Of a stretch of 47,537 nt of DNA, positions 1 to 6,104 are shown piece after piece; positions within the stretch are counted from its first letter, which is position 1; the number at the start of each line of letters is the position of its first letter. The notes under the pieces are model-generated. The model did not search any database, was not told where the DNA came from, and saw only the letters and a program-made list of their open reading frames with translations. This DNA comes from a virus. Where the stretch lies: positions 1-47,537 of IMG/VR virus record IMGVR_UViG_3300007514_000025. One strand, given 5' to 3'. The position numbers and the translations under genes are program-made.

Positions 1-123
1 ATATAATCCTAAAGGGCACCGGGCACATCCCCCCCCAAACGGCCCCCAAAGCCCCACAACACACCCGATCTAGCGAACATCGCCCCCGCCATACGACATC
101 AGGTTGGTAGTGGGTCGGAATCG
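1..123. repeat. Left copy of 123-bp terminal direct repeat
   Basis: Positions 1-123 match 47415-47537 base for base except at 43, 65 and 89, where this copy has C and the right copy has A. The repeat means the contig is circular, circularly permuted or terminally redundant, with a unique length of 47,414. It contains a run of eight C (29-36) and a TATAAT hexamer at 2-7 without a convincing -35 box. Read on the other strand, each mismatch is T read as G after a G, a common short-read error, so the left copy probably carries end-of-contig errors. Confidence 0.9.
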
Positions 124-253
124 CAGGTCAGTGTGTCCAGAGTTGGTGCGGGTCGGGGTCAATGTCCGATGGGGGTTGATTGCTTATTTGCGAGAGTCTA
201 ACACACCGTGAATCGGGAGATCCGGGGGAGATCACCGGATCAGTCCAACCCCT

Positions 254-268
254 TCGAACATGAGTTCG
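254..268. promoter_or_regulatory. LexA (SOS) box 1
   Basis: The sequence is TCGAAC-ATGA-GTTCG. CGAAC and GTTCG are perfect inverted half-sites separated by four bases. This matches the LexA box of Gram-positive bacteria and actinobacteria (CGAAC-N4-GTTCG, often written TCGAAC-N4-GTTCGA). It lies about 200 bp upstream of the first early gene. LexA binding is inferred from the match. Confidence 0.7.
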
Positions 269-275
269 CTGCCCG

Positions 276-290
276 CGAACACAAGTTCGA
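276..290. promoter_or_regulatory. LexA (SOS) box 2
   Basis: The sequence is CGAAC-ACAA-GTTCGA, again with perfect CGAAC/GTTCG half-sites around a four-base spacer. Its centre is 21 bp from that of box 1, two helical turns, so two dimers could bind the same face of the DNA. The paired arrangement makes a chance match unlikely and suggests control by the host DNA-damage response. Confidence 0.7.
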
Positions 291-468
291 TCCCGATCCG
301 ATATGCCCAAATTCACAAGAACCGCACTTGTGACTTTGACCACATCGAACCGGGCCGGGGCTGGCCTGATCCGGCGCAATGAGCCTCCCCCGGCAATGAG
401 TCCTCCCGATTCCCGGTGTATTGATGGCGGAGGGTGTAGATAAACCCAACCGACCTAGGAGGTCACTC

Positions 469-711
469 ATGTCTACAGTATCCAAGTCAGCAAAGCGCCC
501 GTATTACGCCACGATCAAGCCGATCACCACTGGCGAGTTTAAGGGCCTGTTCTTTACCGAGAATCGGTCGGGCTCCCGCTGCTTCGTGTTCAAGAAGGGT
601 GCGGAAGGGAAGCGTCACCACCCGGTGTTTGCTATCACCGATTCCAAGCACATCGTCCTCAAGTGGGTTGGTCCGAACGCTGACGAGGCCCGCGCCAAGT
701 ACGCATCGTGA
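469..711 (+). CDS. Unknown small protein, first early gene (80 aa)
   Basis: The ATG at 469 was chosen because AGGAGG lies at 457-462 with a six-base spacer; an in-frame TTG at 421 has no such site. The product is basic, with an N-terminal Ser/Lys stretch and a probable small beta-rich fold (KGLFFTENRSGSRCFVFKKG, then ITDSKHIVLKWVG). I do not recognise a family. It is the first gene of a GC-richer five-gene block ending at the 1974 terminator and is the first gene downstream of the LexA-type sites. The very strong ribosome site suggests high expression early in infection. Confidence 0.75.
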   Translation: MSTVSKSAKRPYYATIKPITTGEFKGLFFTENRSGSRCFVFKKGAEGKRHHPVFAITDSKHIVLKWVGPNADEARAKYAS

Positions 712-857
712 GGCAACTGACCCTGTTTGATGCTGAAATCCGTCGGATAATGCGGCAGACCCGACTTGATCTTGACATTGCCATTGCCGCACATGCTAAT
801 GATCCTTGGGAATTGTCCCAGAGGAAACCAACGATTGATGAGGAGAAAGCACAGTGA
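708..857 (+). CDS. Unknown small protein (49 aa)
   Basis: A GTG at 708 overlaps the stop of the previous gene (GTGA), and the frame runs to TGA at 855-857, which in turn overlaps the next start. The protein is helical and charged (RQLTLFDAEIRRIMRQTRLD near the N-terminus). Coupling on both sides is the main support; no family is recognised. Confidence 0.6.
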   Translation: MRQLTLFDAEIRRIMRQTRLDLDIAIAAHANDPWELSQRKPTIDEEKAQ

Positions 858-1072
858 AGACTGAGCGTAACTGGAAGATCACCTACATGAGTGGAATCAG
901 GGTGATAGTAACAACACTGGTAGATGGATCCACGTTTGTCTACCCCGTGTCCAATGTAACCACCATTTCTGAGTGGCTGGACATCGTGAAAGAGATTGAG
1001 CGTGACAGGCTCGTTGATCTCATGGGCGCCAAGAGCGTGTATGAGTTCCCCGATCAGAAGACCACAGCCTGA
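854..1072 (+). CDS. Unknown small protein (72 aa)
   Basis: GTG at 854 follows GAGGAG at 840-845. The product looks like a short beta-strand region (WKITYMSGIRVIVTTLVDGS) followed by a helix (ISEWLDIVKEIERDRLVDLMG). No catalytic motif or family is recognised. It overlaps its neighbours at both ends by four bases or fewer, consistent with translational coupling within the first early block. Confidence 0.7.
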   Translation: MKTERNWKITYMSGIRVIVTTLVDGSTFVYPVSNVTTISEWLDIVKEIERDRLVDLMGAKSVYEFPDQKTTA

Positions 1073-1227
1073 TGGCCGACTTCACCATCCGACAAGCCGC
1101 ACATGGGGGTGACGGTTGGCAGGACGAAACCTGTCCCCATTGCTTGAACCCCCGATGGACCCCTTACGACGGGGTTTACGAAGAGAACTGCCAGTGTTAT
1201 TGGGACAATCTCCCAGAGTTGTCCTAG
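1072..1227 (+). CDS. Small cysteine-rich protein, probable zinc binder (51 aa)
   Basis: The ATG at 1072 overlaps the previous stop as TGATG. The 51-residue frame contains CPHC near residue 21 and CQC near residue 41, a C-x2-C/C-x-C spacing compatible with one zinc ion. It is one of several such miniproteins in the early region. Function is unknown; a DNA- or protein-binding zinc knuckle is an inference. Confidence 0.6.
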   Translation: MADFTIRQAAHGGDGWQDETCPHCLNPRWTPYDGVYEENCQCYWDNLPELS

Positions 1228-1260
1228 GACCAACAGGGTTCTAGGCCCAATAGAGAGAAA

Positions 1261-1959
1261 GTGAGCATAGACATCAACATCATTGACAGAATGCGACAGG
1301 CGGTGGGAGCGGACTCGTCCGACCCACTAATGGGCACGACTTTGGCTCGTCAGAGCCAGATGGATGCCCTGTGTCGGGACCTACACATGGTAAGCGACTT
1401 GAACTCCTTGCGAGATAACGTCTCTGACGAGAACTCGTTCAAGGACTTGTTCAAGGGCTGGAACGACCAGTTGAAGCGCCCCACCGAGTTCAATCGGGAC
1501 CGGGGTAATGGCTTCGTATGGGATAACTCCAAGCCAGCGAACCCTGTGATCATCGACGGAGCAACCGGGATCGCTCAGGAGGACCTGATCACCATGTCCT
1601 TCGAGATCGACGGTAACCCCGTTGATTGGTTCCAGCCGGACCATTACCGGTCTAGCCCGATCCAGCACTCACTGGTATTGGGTGACACGGCCCACAACCG
1701 AGCCGTAGCCATTCAGGGTAACTGGAAGGGTACGTTCGGGGACCGTCAGACCTCATGGTGGGCCTACACAGCCATCATGGTCCCGAACGGTGATACCGAC
1801 GAGTGGTTCGATGAGGTGGTGCGCCTGAACTACGGCGTATCCACCTACGACGAGTACTCCGAGGCCACCGAGAAGGCCCGTCAGGACCGGGAGGCCGCAT
1901 ACGAGGCCAAGGTCCACAAGGGCTCCAACCGAGGCCGTCATCTGGCCTCTTCCATCTGA
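1261..1959 (+). CDS. Unknown protein (232 aa), last gene of first early block
   Basis: It starts at GTG 1261 with only a weak purine stretch upstream. The product is acidic to neutral and aromatic-rich, and ends in a charged helix (EATEKARQDREAAYEAK) followed by a basic tail. There is no signal peptide, membrane segment or known motif, and I do not recognise it. Its 3-prime end is followed within 15 bp by a strong intrinsic terminator, so it closes the first early transcription unit. Base composition is visibly richer in G+C than the genes after 2.4 kb. Confidence 0.75.
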   Translation: MSIDINIIDRMRQAVGADSSDPLMGTTLARQSQMDALCRDLHMVSDLNSLRDNVSDENSFKDLFKGWNDQLKRPTEFNRDRGNGFVWDNSKPANPVIIDGATGIAQEDLITMSFEIDGNPVDWFQPDHYRSSPIQHSLVLGDTAHNRAVAIQGNWKGTFGDRQTSWWAYTAIMVPNGDTDEWFDEVVRLNYGVSTYDEYSEATEKARQDREAAYEAKVHKGSNRGRHLASSI

Positions 1960-1973
1960 CCCACAGGGGTCAC

Positions 1974-2015
1974 GGGGGATCCCAGCCCGCAAGGGTTGGG
2001 GTCCCCCCCCCTTTT
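1974..2015 (+). terminator. Strong rho-independent terminator
   Basis: A 15-bp stem (1974-1988 with 1993-2007, thirteen Watson-Crick pairs and two G-T wobbles) closes on a GCAA tetraloop (1989-1992) and is followed by CCCC and TTTT (2008-2015). It lies directly after the 232-aa gene and would end the first early unit. Confidence 0.9.
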
Positions 2016-2113
2016 ACTGCCAACGACTGAAGGTCGTCGCTTCCTTACATAACATTGGTAAACATTTTGGTGTGTTTATTACTGATGCCTCTAGGGGCGA
2101 GGAGGAGAGAAAC

Positions 2114-2278
2114 GTGACTGACTGCAAGTGGACTGTCAGGTTCCCAGAAGAAGACGAAAATCAGGAAACAACCGACACGATACCTGAGCATGGTGACTGG
2201 CGTTGCACACAAGGACACCCGATGTTTGTTTGGCATTTTAACGACTTGTTGGTGACGCACACTCACGCAGACTGCTAG
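2114..2278 (+). CDS. Unknown small protein (54 aa)
   Basis: The GTG at 2114 was chosen because AGGAGG lies at 2100-2105 with an eight-base spacer; an in-frame GTG at 2072 lacks a site. The product is acidic in its first half (FPEEDENQETTD) and has Cys and His residues in the second half (CTQGH, VWHF, THTHADC) that could bind a metal. It is the first gene after the terminator; 2016-2113 must therefore contain a promoter. A weak candidate is TTGGTA near 2055 with TATTAC near 2078. Confidence 0.6.
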   Translation: MTDCKWTVRFPEEDENQETTDTIPEHGDWRCTQGHPMFVWHFNDLLVTHTHADC

Positions 2279-2329
2279 CAGGGGTTAGCGACCTTTAGAC
2301 AGACGGCGCAAAGCCAAGAAGGGGAGAAA

Positions 2330-2455
2330 ATGAGCGAGCCACAGACAGCGGTTTGTAGGTGCAGTACTTGCTGGAACAAGCATCATCGTCCAGTGAAGTG
2401 GACCCGGACCCCAGCAGGTTGGGTTTCGGAGTTTCGGGAGAGGGCTAGTGCGTAA
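2330..2455 (+). CDS. Small cysteine-rich protein (41 aa)
   Basis: ATG at 2330 follows GGGGAG at 2321-2326. The frame holds C-x-C-x2-C (CRCSTCWNKHH) plus two histidines, a plausible zinc knuckle, then a basic/aromatic tail. The stop overlaps the next gene by eight bases. Unknown function. Confidence 0.5.
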   Translation: MSEPQTAVCRCSTCWNKHHRPVKWTRTPAGWVSEFRERASA

Positions 2456-2744
2456 ACAACCTAAAATGTCAGTAAGTGGTGCTACAATCATCGTAGAGAA
2501 GACAGTCACTTACCAATTACAAGAACACTATAATCCTATTGACTGGATACAACTGGAAAAAGCAATGCACGCTATCATGCATGATTTGAAATTTGAAATT
2601 GGTAAATGGTATTCTCATGATGAGATCATGGATCTCGTATTAAAAAGTATTACTTCTCAGATCAATACTGATTACAAGCAGGGTGTGAGTCGATTGGCTG
2701 AACGCTACGGCTGGTTACGTAGAAAGTTCAGGAATGTTGTTTAA
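2448..2744 (+). CDS. Unknown protein (98 aa)
   Basis: GTG at 2448 overlaps the previous gene and is preceded by GGGAGAGGG. The protein has a short beta region (GATIIVEKTVTYQL), then helices (DWIQLEKAMHAIMHDLKFEIG) and a basic C-terminus (ERYGWLRRKFRNVV) resembling the recognition helix of a small DNA-binding fold. No family is recognised. A structured non-coding segment begins ten bases after its stop. Confidence 0.65.
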   Translation: MRKQPKMSVSGATIIVEKTVTYQLQEHYNPIDWIQLEKAMHAIMHDLKFEIGKWYSHDEIMDLVLKSITSQINTDYKQGVSRLAERYGWLRRKFRNVV

Positions 2745-2753
2745 AGCGGGAGT

Positions 2754-2906
2754 TGCCAGTCCCCATCAAGCGGTAGGTGGTACCAACCTGCTGACGAGTA
2801 AAGGTCTAATAGACCTGATCAACTGGCGTATTCTGTGGTACCGGGGGTCGATACCACAGGTTGCATCCCTTCCCTCCCATTCTCCCCTCCGGGGGGGAAG
2901 GGGTGC
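2754..2906 (+). ncRNA. Candidate structured RNA or leader
   Basis: This gap between genes folds on paper into several paired helices. P1 (GCCAGT 2755-2760 with ACTGGC 2822-2827) encloses P2 (2771-2778 with 2786-2793, 8 bp, seven-base loop) and P3 (AGGTCT 2802-2807 with AGACCT 2811-2816). P4 is 8 bp (CTGTGGTA 2833-2840 with TACCACAG 2852-2859). P5 is 12 bp (2863-2874 with 2895-2906) and contains a further CCCC/GGGG pairing (2884-2887 with 2891-2894). It is not a tRNA, and I could not match it to a ribozyme or riboswitch class I know. It could be a trans-acting RNA or a leader for the downstream genes. Confidence 0.5.
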
Positions 2907-2912
2907 GCTTTC

Positions 2913-3068
2913 GTGAATATGAAAGTGATTCCCATCCGTAAAAGAAAGAAACGGCGTCAGAAAACTAAGAGGGCATTAACGCCAGTTATCGATAAGACAA
3001 CCAAGTATGACACATTGACTCATGAGGAGTTTATGAAACTTCGTTATGGAGATAACAATGATACCTGA
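2913..3068 (+). CDS. Unknown small basic protein (51 aa)
   Basis: The likely start is GTG 2913 (MNMKVIPIRK...), with AAGGGG at 2898-2903 as ribosome site; ATG 2919 is an alternative. The N-terminus is strongly basic (IRKRKKRRQKTKRA), suggesting nucleic-acid binding; the C-terminus is polar. The ribosome site lies in the 3-prime strand of helix P5 of the upstream RNA structure, so translation may be blocked when that helix forms. Confidence 0.55.
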   Translation: MNMKVIPIRKRKKRRQKTKRALTPVIDKTTKYDTLTHEEFMKLRYGDNNDT

Positions 3069-3237
3069 ACTTTATACTGTGGCATTAACATTACGGGAAG
3101 CGAGAAGGAAACTGACTATTACTGTTGGTGTTATTGATCTAGTGGCTAAAGAAATGTGTGAAAATTTGGCAGACGAAGATTATACCGGTGATTTCGATTC
3201 TCAATTGTTCTTGGCTGTTGCAGGAGTGAAGACATGA
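3058..3237 (+). CDS. Unknown small protein (59 aa)
   Basis: ATG 3058 was chosen over ATG 3046 because GGAG at 3048-3051 is correctly spaced for it; it overlaps the preceding gene by 11 bases. The product is predicted helical (ALTLREARRKLTITVGVIDLVAKEM) with an acidic middle. No family is recognised. Confidence 0.6.
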   Translation: MIPELYTVALTLREARRKLTITVGVIDLVAKEMCENLADEDYTGDFDSQLFLAVAGVKT

Positions 3238-3395
3238 CTGATTTCCATATGCCTGATAGTTGGTTTGATCCACCTGATGAGCCGGATCCTTGCGAATATT
3301 GCAAAGGTGAGGGCTGTATTAATTGCGATGGTGACATTGCAGAGGATTGGGCAGCCGACATACAAATGCAAGCAATGAAGGAAGGGGAGCGGTAG
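3234..3395 (+). CDS. DnaJ-type zinc-knuckle miniprotein (53 aa)
   Basis: ATG 3234 overlaps the previous stop and follows CAGGAG. The sequence contains CEYCKGEG, an exact C-x2-C-x-G-x-G motif as in the DnaJ zinc finger, directly followed by CINCDGD, so four cysteines can hold one zinc. The rest is acidic. It is far too short to be a DnaJ; a stand-alone zinc knuckle for protein or RNA contact is inferred. Confidence 0.6.
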   Translation: MTDFHMPDSWFDPPDEPDPCEYCKGEGCINCDGDIAEDWAADIQMQAMKEGER

Positions 3396-3658
3396 TGGCT
3401 CTTGTAGTCAATCAAAGTAAGGACGATGTGACTGTTATCATCTTGGATGACAATGGTCGTAAAGGTGAGGCTGAAGCGTTAACTCATATCTTTGCCAAGT
3501 ATGGGCGTCTGATGCCCGAGTTGGATGAGTTGGCTAATGCATTGACAAGTTTGCCTTATGAATCAGAAGAAATTGATACTGATTTACTTAGTGAGGCTAT
3601 TACTAGAGAAGTACGAAACCAAAGTGTTGCTGATTGGTTGGGAGTGAAACGTGGTTGA
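3395..3658 (+). CDS. Unknown protein (87 aa)
   Basis: GTG 3395 overlaps the previous stop by one base (TAGTG) and follows GGAG at 3386-3389. The N-terminus looks like a beta hairpin (DDVTVIILDDNGRKG), followed by acidic helices (PELDELANALTSL, EIDTDLLSEAITREV). No family is recognised; tight coupling supports that it is real. Confidence 0.65.
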   Translation: MALVVNQSKDDVTVIILDDNGRKGEAEALTHIFAKYGRLMPELDELANALTSLPYESEEIDTDLLSEAITREVRNQSVADWLGVKRG

Positions 3659-3944
3659 ACCATTTGAAATAGTATTAGATGCTGGTACATGCCCTCGTTG
3701 TGGAGAGCATACAATGATGACACCATTGGAAGTCAACGCATTGAGCCGCACTACCCGTGGACCTAACGATACCGCAGTATGGGTATGTTCTGATTGTGGT
3801 ATGGATGAGGGACTAGAGGATTCATTTCTTACTGGTGCTACTGAACAAATACATTGGCCGATAGTACGTACCTTTGATTTCTTTATCAAAGAAACTCTAA
3901 TGACAAATGCACAACTAATGAATGAAGTAGAAAATGAAACGTAA
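3651..3944 (+). CDS. Zinc-ribbon protein (97 aa)
   Basis: GTG 3651 follows GGGAG with normal spacing and overlaps the previous gene by eight bases. CPRCG near residue 14 and CSDCG near residue 46 form a classic zinc ribbon (two CxxC knuckles about 30 residues apart). The C-terminal half is an aromatic/helical tail. Such ribbons usually bind nucleic acid or polymerase; the specific role here is unknown. Confidence 0.65.
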   Translation: MVEPFEIVLDAGTCPRCGEHTMMTPLEVNALSRTTRGPNDTAVWVCSDCGMDEGLEDSFLTGATEQIHWPIVRTFDFFIKETLMTNAQLMNEVENET

Positions 3945-4179
3945 ATTTGCAACTGATGCTGAGTGGGCAAAGCATCAGGATAATCACAGACAGTACCAAC
4001 TAATGCAAAGTGCACGAAAAAATGAGCGTCGTGCCTTGTTGATTAAGACTCTGACAACTCCAAGGCAAAGCAAGTTTAGGGTTGTTAGGGAAAAATGCCG
4101 TTCCATTATCAGAAAGAGAGAAAATACATCAAATGAAAACAAGAACCAGCGTTGGAACCGCTTTAGGGGAGTTCGTTGA
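3934..4179 (+). CDS. Unknown basic protein (81 aa)
   Basis: ATG 3934 lies within the end of the previous gene. The product is very basic and helical (AEWAKHQDNHRQYQLMQSA, then ERRALLIKTL and RVVREKCRSIIRKRE) with no hydrophobic segment, consistent with a nucleic-acid-binding protein. No family is recognised. Its last 47 bases overlap the next gene. Confidence 0.5.
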   Translation: MKRKFATDAEWAKHQDNHRQYQLMQSARKNERRALLIKTLTTPRQSKFRVVREKCRSIIRKRENTSNENKNQRWNRFRGVR

Positions 4180-4495
4180 GAATCCTCTTGGACACATAAT
4201 CAGGCGAGTTACGAGTGGTGTCAGTACCTTCTGGACTGAGAGTGCCTTGCGTATGGCAACCCATCCTGATCAGTGGATGCTTGTCTATACGTATGCTCCC
4301 CGTAACGACCGCATCAATGCGACTAAGGATGCACGATCATTGGCTATCGGTACTCAGCGTCGTATCAATAATCATGCCATCAAGGCTCTGAAAGAACTTC
4401 GCACCAGTACCATGCATTTCGTTTCCGAGGTGTATACTGAGGACAACGCAACATTCTGTGTCTACGCAAAGTACACAAAGATTGCCAATGACTGA
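4133..4495 (+). CDS. Unknown protein (120 aa)
   Basis: ATG 4133 is taken as start; the frame is open back to a TTG at 4082, so the start is uncertain. The protein has mixed alpha/beta character, with a basic middle (DARSLAIGTQRRINNHAIKA) and a C-terminal strand pair (MHFVSEVYTEDNATFCVYAKY). I do not recognise a family. It overlaps both neighbours. Confidence 0.6.
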   Translation: MKTRTSVGTALGEFVENPLGHIIRRVTSGVSTFWTESALRMATHPDQWMLVYTYAPRNDRINATKDARSLAIGTQRRINNHAIKALKELRTSTMHFVSEVYTEDNATFCVYAKYTKIAND

Positions 4496-4727
4496 ACACC
4501 ACCTGACTATCTCAGTTCCTGTCAACTCGTTGACAGTCATGGCCCTATTGGAATTGCAGCACGGATTACATGTGCAGATAAAGCATACTCTTACAGCCTT
4601 CGACCGGGGTGAGGTAGATGCAACTACCACTAAGGCAAGGTTGCAAGACATTGCAGATACAAACAAGTCTCTTCTTGAAACGTATATCAATCATCAAGAA
4701 GAGTCCCGAATGAAGGAACCATTTTAG
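4488..4727 (+). CDS. Unknown protein (79 aa)
   Basis: ATG 4488 overlaps the previous stop (ATGACTGA). The N-terminus is beta-like (HHLTISVPVNSLTVMALL), followed by a long amphipathic helix with alternating charge. It ends one base before the ssb gene, so it is probably co-translated with it. No family is recognised. Confidence 0.6.
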   Translation: MTEHHLTISVPVNSLTVMALLELQHGLHVQIKHTLTAFDRGEVDATTTKARLQDIADTNKSLLETYINHQEESRMKEPF

Positions 4728-4728
4728 T

Positions 4729-5130
4729 ATGAACAATGTAACTTTAGTAGGTAACCTTACGAGAGAGCCGGAGATCAGGTTCTTTCAGGGTGATAAGTCT
4801 GTTGTCAATACAGGCTTGGCTATCAATAAGAGTTTCAAGAATGCCAGTGGAGAGTGGCAGGAAGAGACTGACTTTGTTGATCTGTCTATTTGGCAGAATG
4901 CTGGTGCTGAGAATGTAGCCAACAGTTTGTCCAAAGGGGATAGGGTTATTGTGTCAGGTGTGTTGAAGCAGAACACTTGGCAGACAGATAGTGGGGAGAA
5001 TCGATCTAAGATTGAGGTTACTGTCTTGGAGATTGGTCCTACTATGAAGTGGGCTGAAGTTTCGGTAACGAAGAATCAGAAGAAGATGCCTGCTAATAAG
5101 AATTATACGACTGAAGAGGAAGTATTCTAA
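4729..5130 (+). CDS. ssb: Single-stranded DNA-binding protein
   Basis: The 133-residue protein has the typical SSB opening (NNVTLVGNLTREPEIRF) and the OB-fold signatures ETDFVDLSIWQNAGAENVANSLSKGDRVIVSG up to about residue 108. It protects single-stranded DNA in replication and recombination and recruits partners through its C-terminus. The tail is short and acidic (TTEEEVF) rather than the usual DDDIPF, so partner binding may differ. It is the clearest replication gene in the window; no polymerase or helicase accompanies it, implying host replication machinery. Confidence 0.92.
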   Translation: MNNVTLVGNLTREPEIRFFQGDKSVVNTGLAINKSFKNASGEWQEETDFVDLSIWQNAGAENVANSLSKGDRVIVSGVLKQNTWQTDSGENRSKIEVTVLEIGPTMKWAEVSVTKNQKKMPANKNYTTEEEVF

Positions 5131-5131
5131 C

Positions 5132-5332
5132 ATGTATGTAAGTGCTGAATTTGAAATTGATCCTGATGACATCATCAGAGAAATGGATATGGATTCAATT
5201 ATTGATAAGCATATTGATACTCAATTAGAAGAGTACATTGAATCCGTTCAAGCAGGAAGTCTATGTGGTTTCGGACAGAAATTACATGACGCTATTCGTG
5301 TAACTCTAGTAGACATTATGGGGAAGGCTTGA
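5132..5332 (+). CDS. Unknown acidic protein (66 aa)
   Basis: ATG 5132 is one base after the ssb stop. The product is acidic and helical with Met/Ile/Asp periodicity (DPDDIIREMDMDSIIDKHIDTQLEEYI), suggesting a coiled oligomer or a DNA mimic. No family is recognised. The position suggests a function with SSB. Confidence 0.6.
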   Translation: MYVSAEFEIDPDDIIREMDMDSIIDKHIDTQLEEYIESVQAGSLCGFGQKLHDAIRVTLVDIMGKA

Positions 5333-5778
5333 TGCAGGAACAAGAAGCAATGGAATTGGCTGATGATCTCAGGTCATTGGCTGGATTGATCCAACTCAAT
5401 CACGAAGACATACCAGATAGCATCAACTTGAGTATCTATTCTTTCATATGGGGGTGGACACCAGCAGTACGAGAGTCTGATGGTGGTGTTCCTGAAGTGC
5501 TAGCGAACGCGATGCGAGCAGGACTTAGAAGTGATGGTTGTGACATCACGAAGAAGTATGATGACAATCGGTTCCGACTCAAGTTGGGAATGCCTAATGG
5601 GCGCATCACTTATGAAATCAGTGCAGAACGACATGAAGTTTGCACCAAGCGTGTCACTGGGAGCCGTATGGTTGAGAAGGATGTGCCACCCGAAGGTGAC
5701 TGGACTAAGAAAATGGTCGAAGAGGATATAGTGGAATGGGATTGTCATCCACTATTGGCGGTGACGAAGGACGATTAA
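5332..5778 (+). CDS. Unknown protein (148 aa), resembles an actinophage family
   Basis: ATG 5332 overlaps the previous stop as TGATG and has GGGGAAGG at 5321-5327. The second half (ISAERHEVCTKRVTGSRMVE, then EDIVEWDCHPLLA) recalls a family of uncharacterised proteins from actinobacterial phages with the pattern EVCxxxxxG and EWxCxPLL; this is from memory and should be treated as suggestive. No catalytic motif is visible. Confidence 0.65.
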   Translation: MQEQEAMELADDLRSLAGLIQLNHEDIPDSINLSIYSFIWGWTPAVRESDGGVPEVLANAMRAGLRSDGCDITKKYDDNRFRLKLGMPNGRITYEISAERHEVCTKRVTGSRMVEKDVPPEGDWTKKMVEEDIVEWDCHPLLAVTKDD

Positions 5779-6104
5779 TCGATCCTGATGCATGGCGTGA
5801 AGACGCACTCTGTAAGGGACTCAATCTTACAGGATGGAAAGCCCTACCTAAATCATTGTGCTTTGAATGTCCTGTGAGGAAAGAATGTCTTTGGGATGCG
5901 GTCTTCAATGACGATCATCAGATATCACATGATTATTTCCTTGGTGGCCCCCGGAAAATAACAAAGTTTGGTTACCAACCATACCTAACAAGAGGTGGTG
6001 TTATGGCTCCTGAACGTAAACGTGTGTATCATCTTTGCAAACAAGATCCCTATAAAACATATAAAACACTGATCGATTTGTACTTTGAGAACTATGGTAA
6101 ATAA
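5736..6104 (+). CDS. whiB: WhiB-like iron-sulfur transcription factor
   Basis: Of 122 residues, the first 75 show the WhiB core. Four cysteines in the order C26-x15-C42-x2-C45-x5-C51 ligate a [4Fe-4S] cluster. An acidic/aromatic lead-in (DPDAWREDALC) precedes them, and YFLGGPRK (67-74) stands where WhiB proteins have the G[VI]WGG turn. WhiB proteins bind the principal sigma factor and are confined to actinobacteria and their phages, so this is strong host evidence. The C-terminal 50 residues are basic and may contact DNA. The start overlaps the preceding gene by 43 bases. Confidence 0.85.
   Translation: MGLSSTIGGDEGRLIDPDAWREDALCKGLNLTGWKALPKSLCFECPVRKECLWDAVFNDDHQISHDYFLGGPRKITKFGYQPYLTRGGVMAPERKRVYHLCKQDPYKTYKTLIDLYFENYGK

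Larger units (their letters stand above)
124..468. promoter_or_regulatory. Non-coding leader of the early operon (part of the divergent control region)
   Basis: I see no credible gene here. Together with 47113-47537 this is the only place where the early and late units diverge. It holds an inverted repeat GATCCGG/CCGGATC (219-225 with 235-241), two LexA-type palindromes (listed separately) and a short direct repeat, GCAATGAGCCTCCC at 376-389 and a near copy with one extra base at 393-407. The early promoter must lie here, but no clear -35/-10 pair could be assigned. An origin of replication here is possible; nothing proves it. Confidence 0.6.

Noticed and set aside
240-485. 81-codon minus-strand frame over the LexA boxes
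   Set aside because: Would read through the early control region and first gene; no start signal.
2745-2870. tRNA or hammerhead-like ribozyme
   Set aside because: No acceptor/T-loop arrangement fits, and the CTGACGAG is not followed by the GAAA and cleavage-site elements.
2734-2916. A 60-codon plus-strand frame over the structured segment
   Set aside because: No ribosome site, odd composition, and the segment is better explained by base-paired RNA.
3584-4015. 143-codon minus-strand frame
   Set aside because: Runs opposite three coupled early genes with normal ribosome sites.
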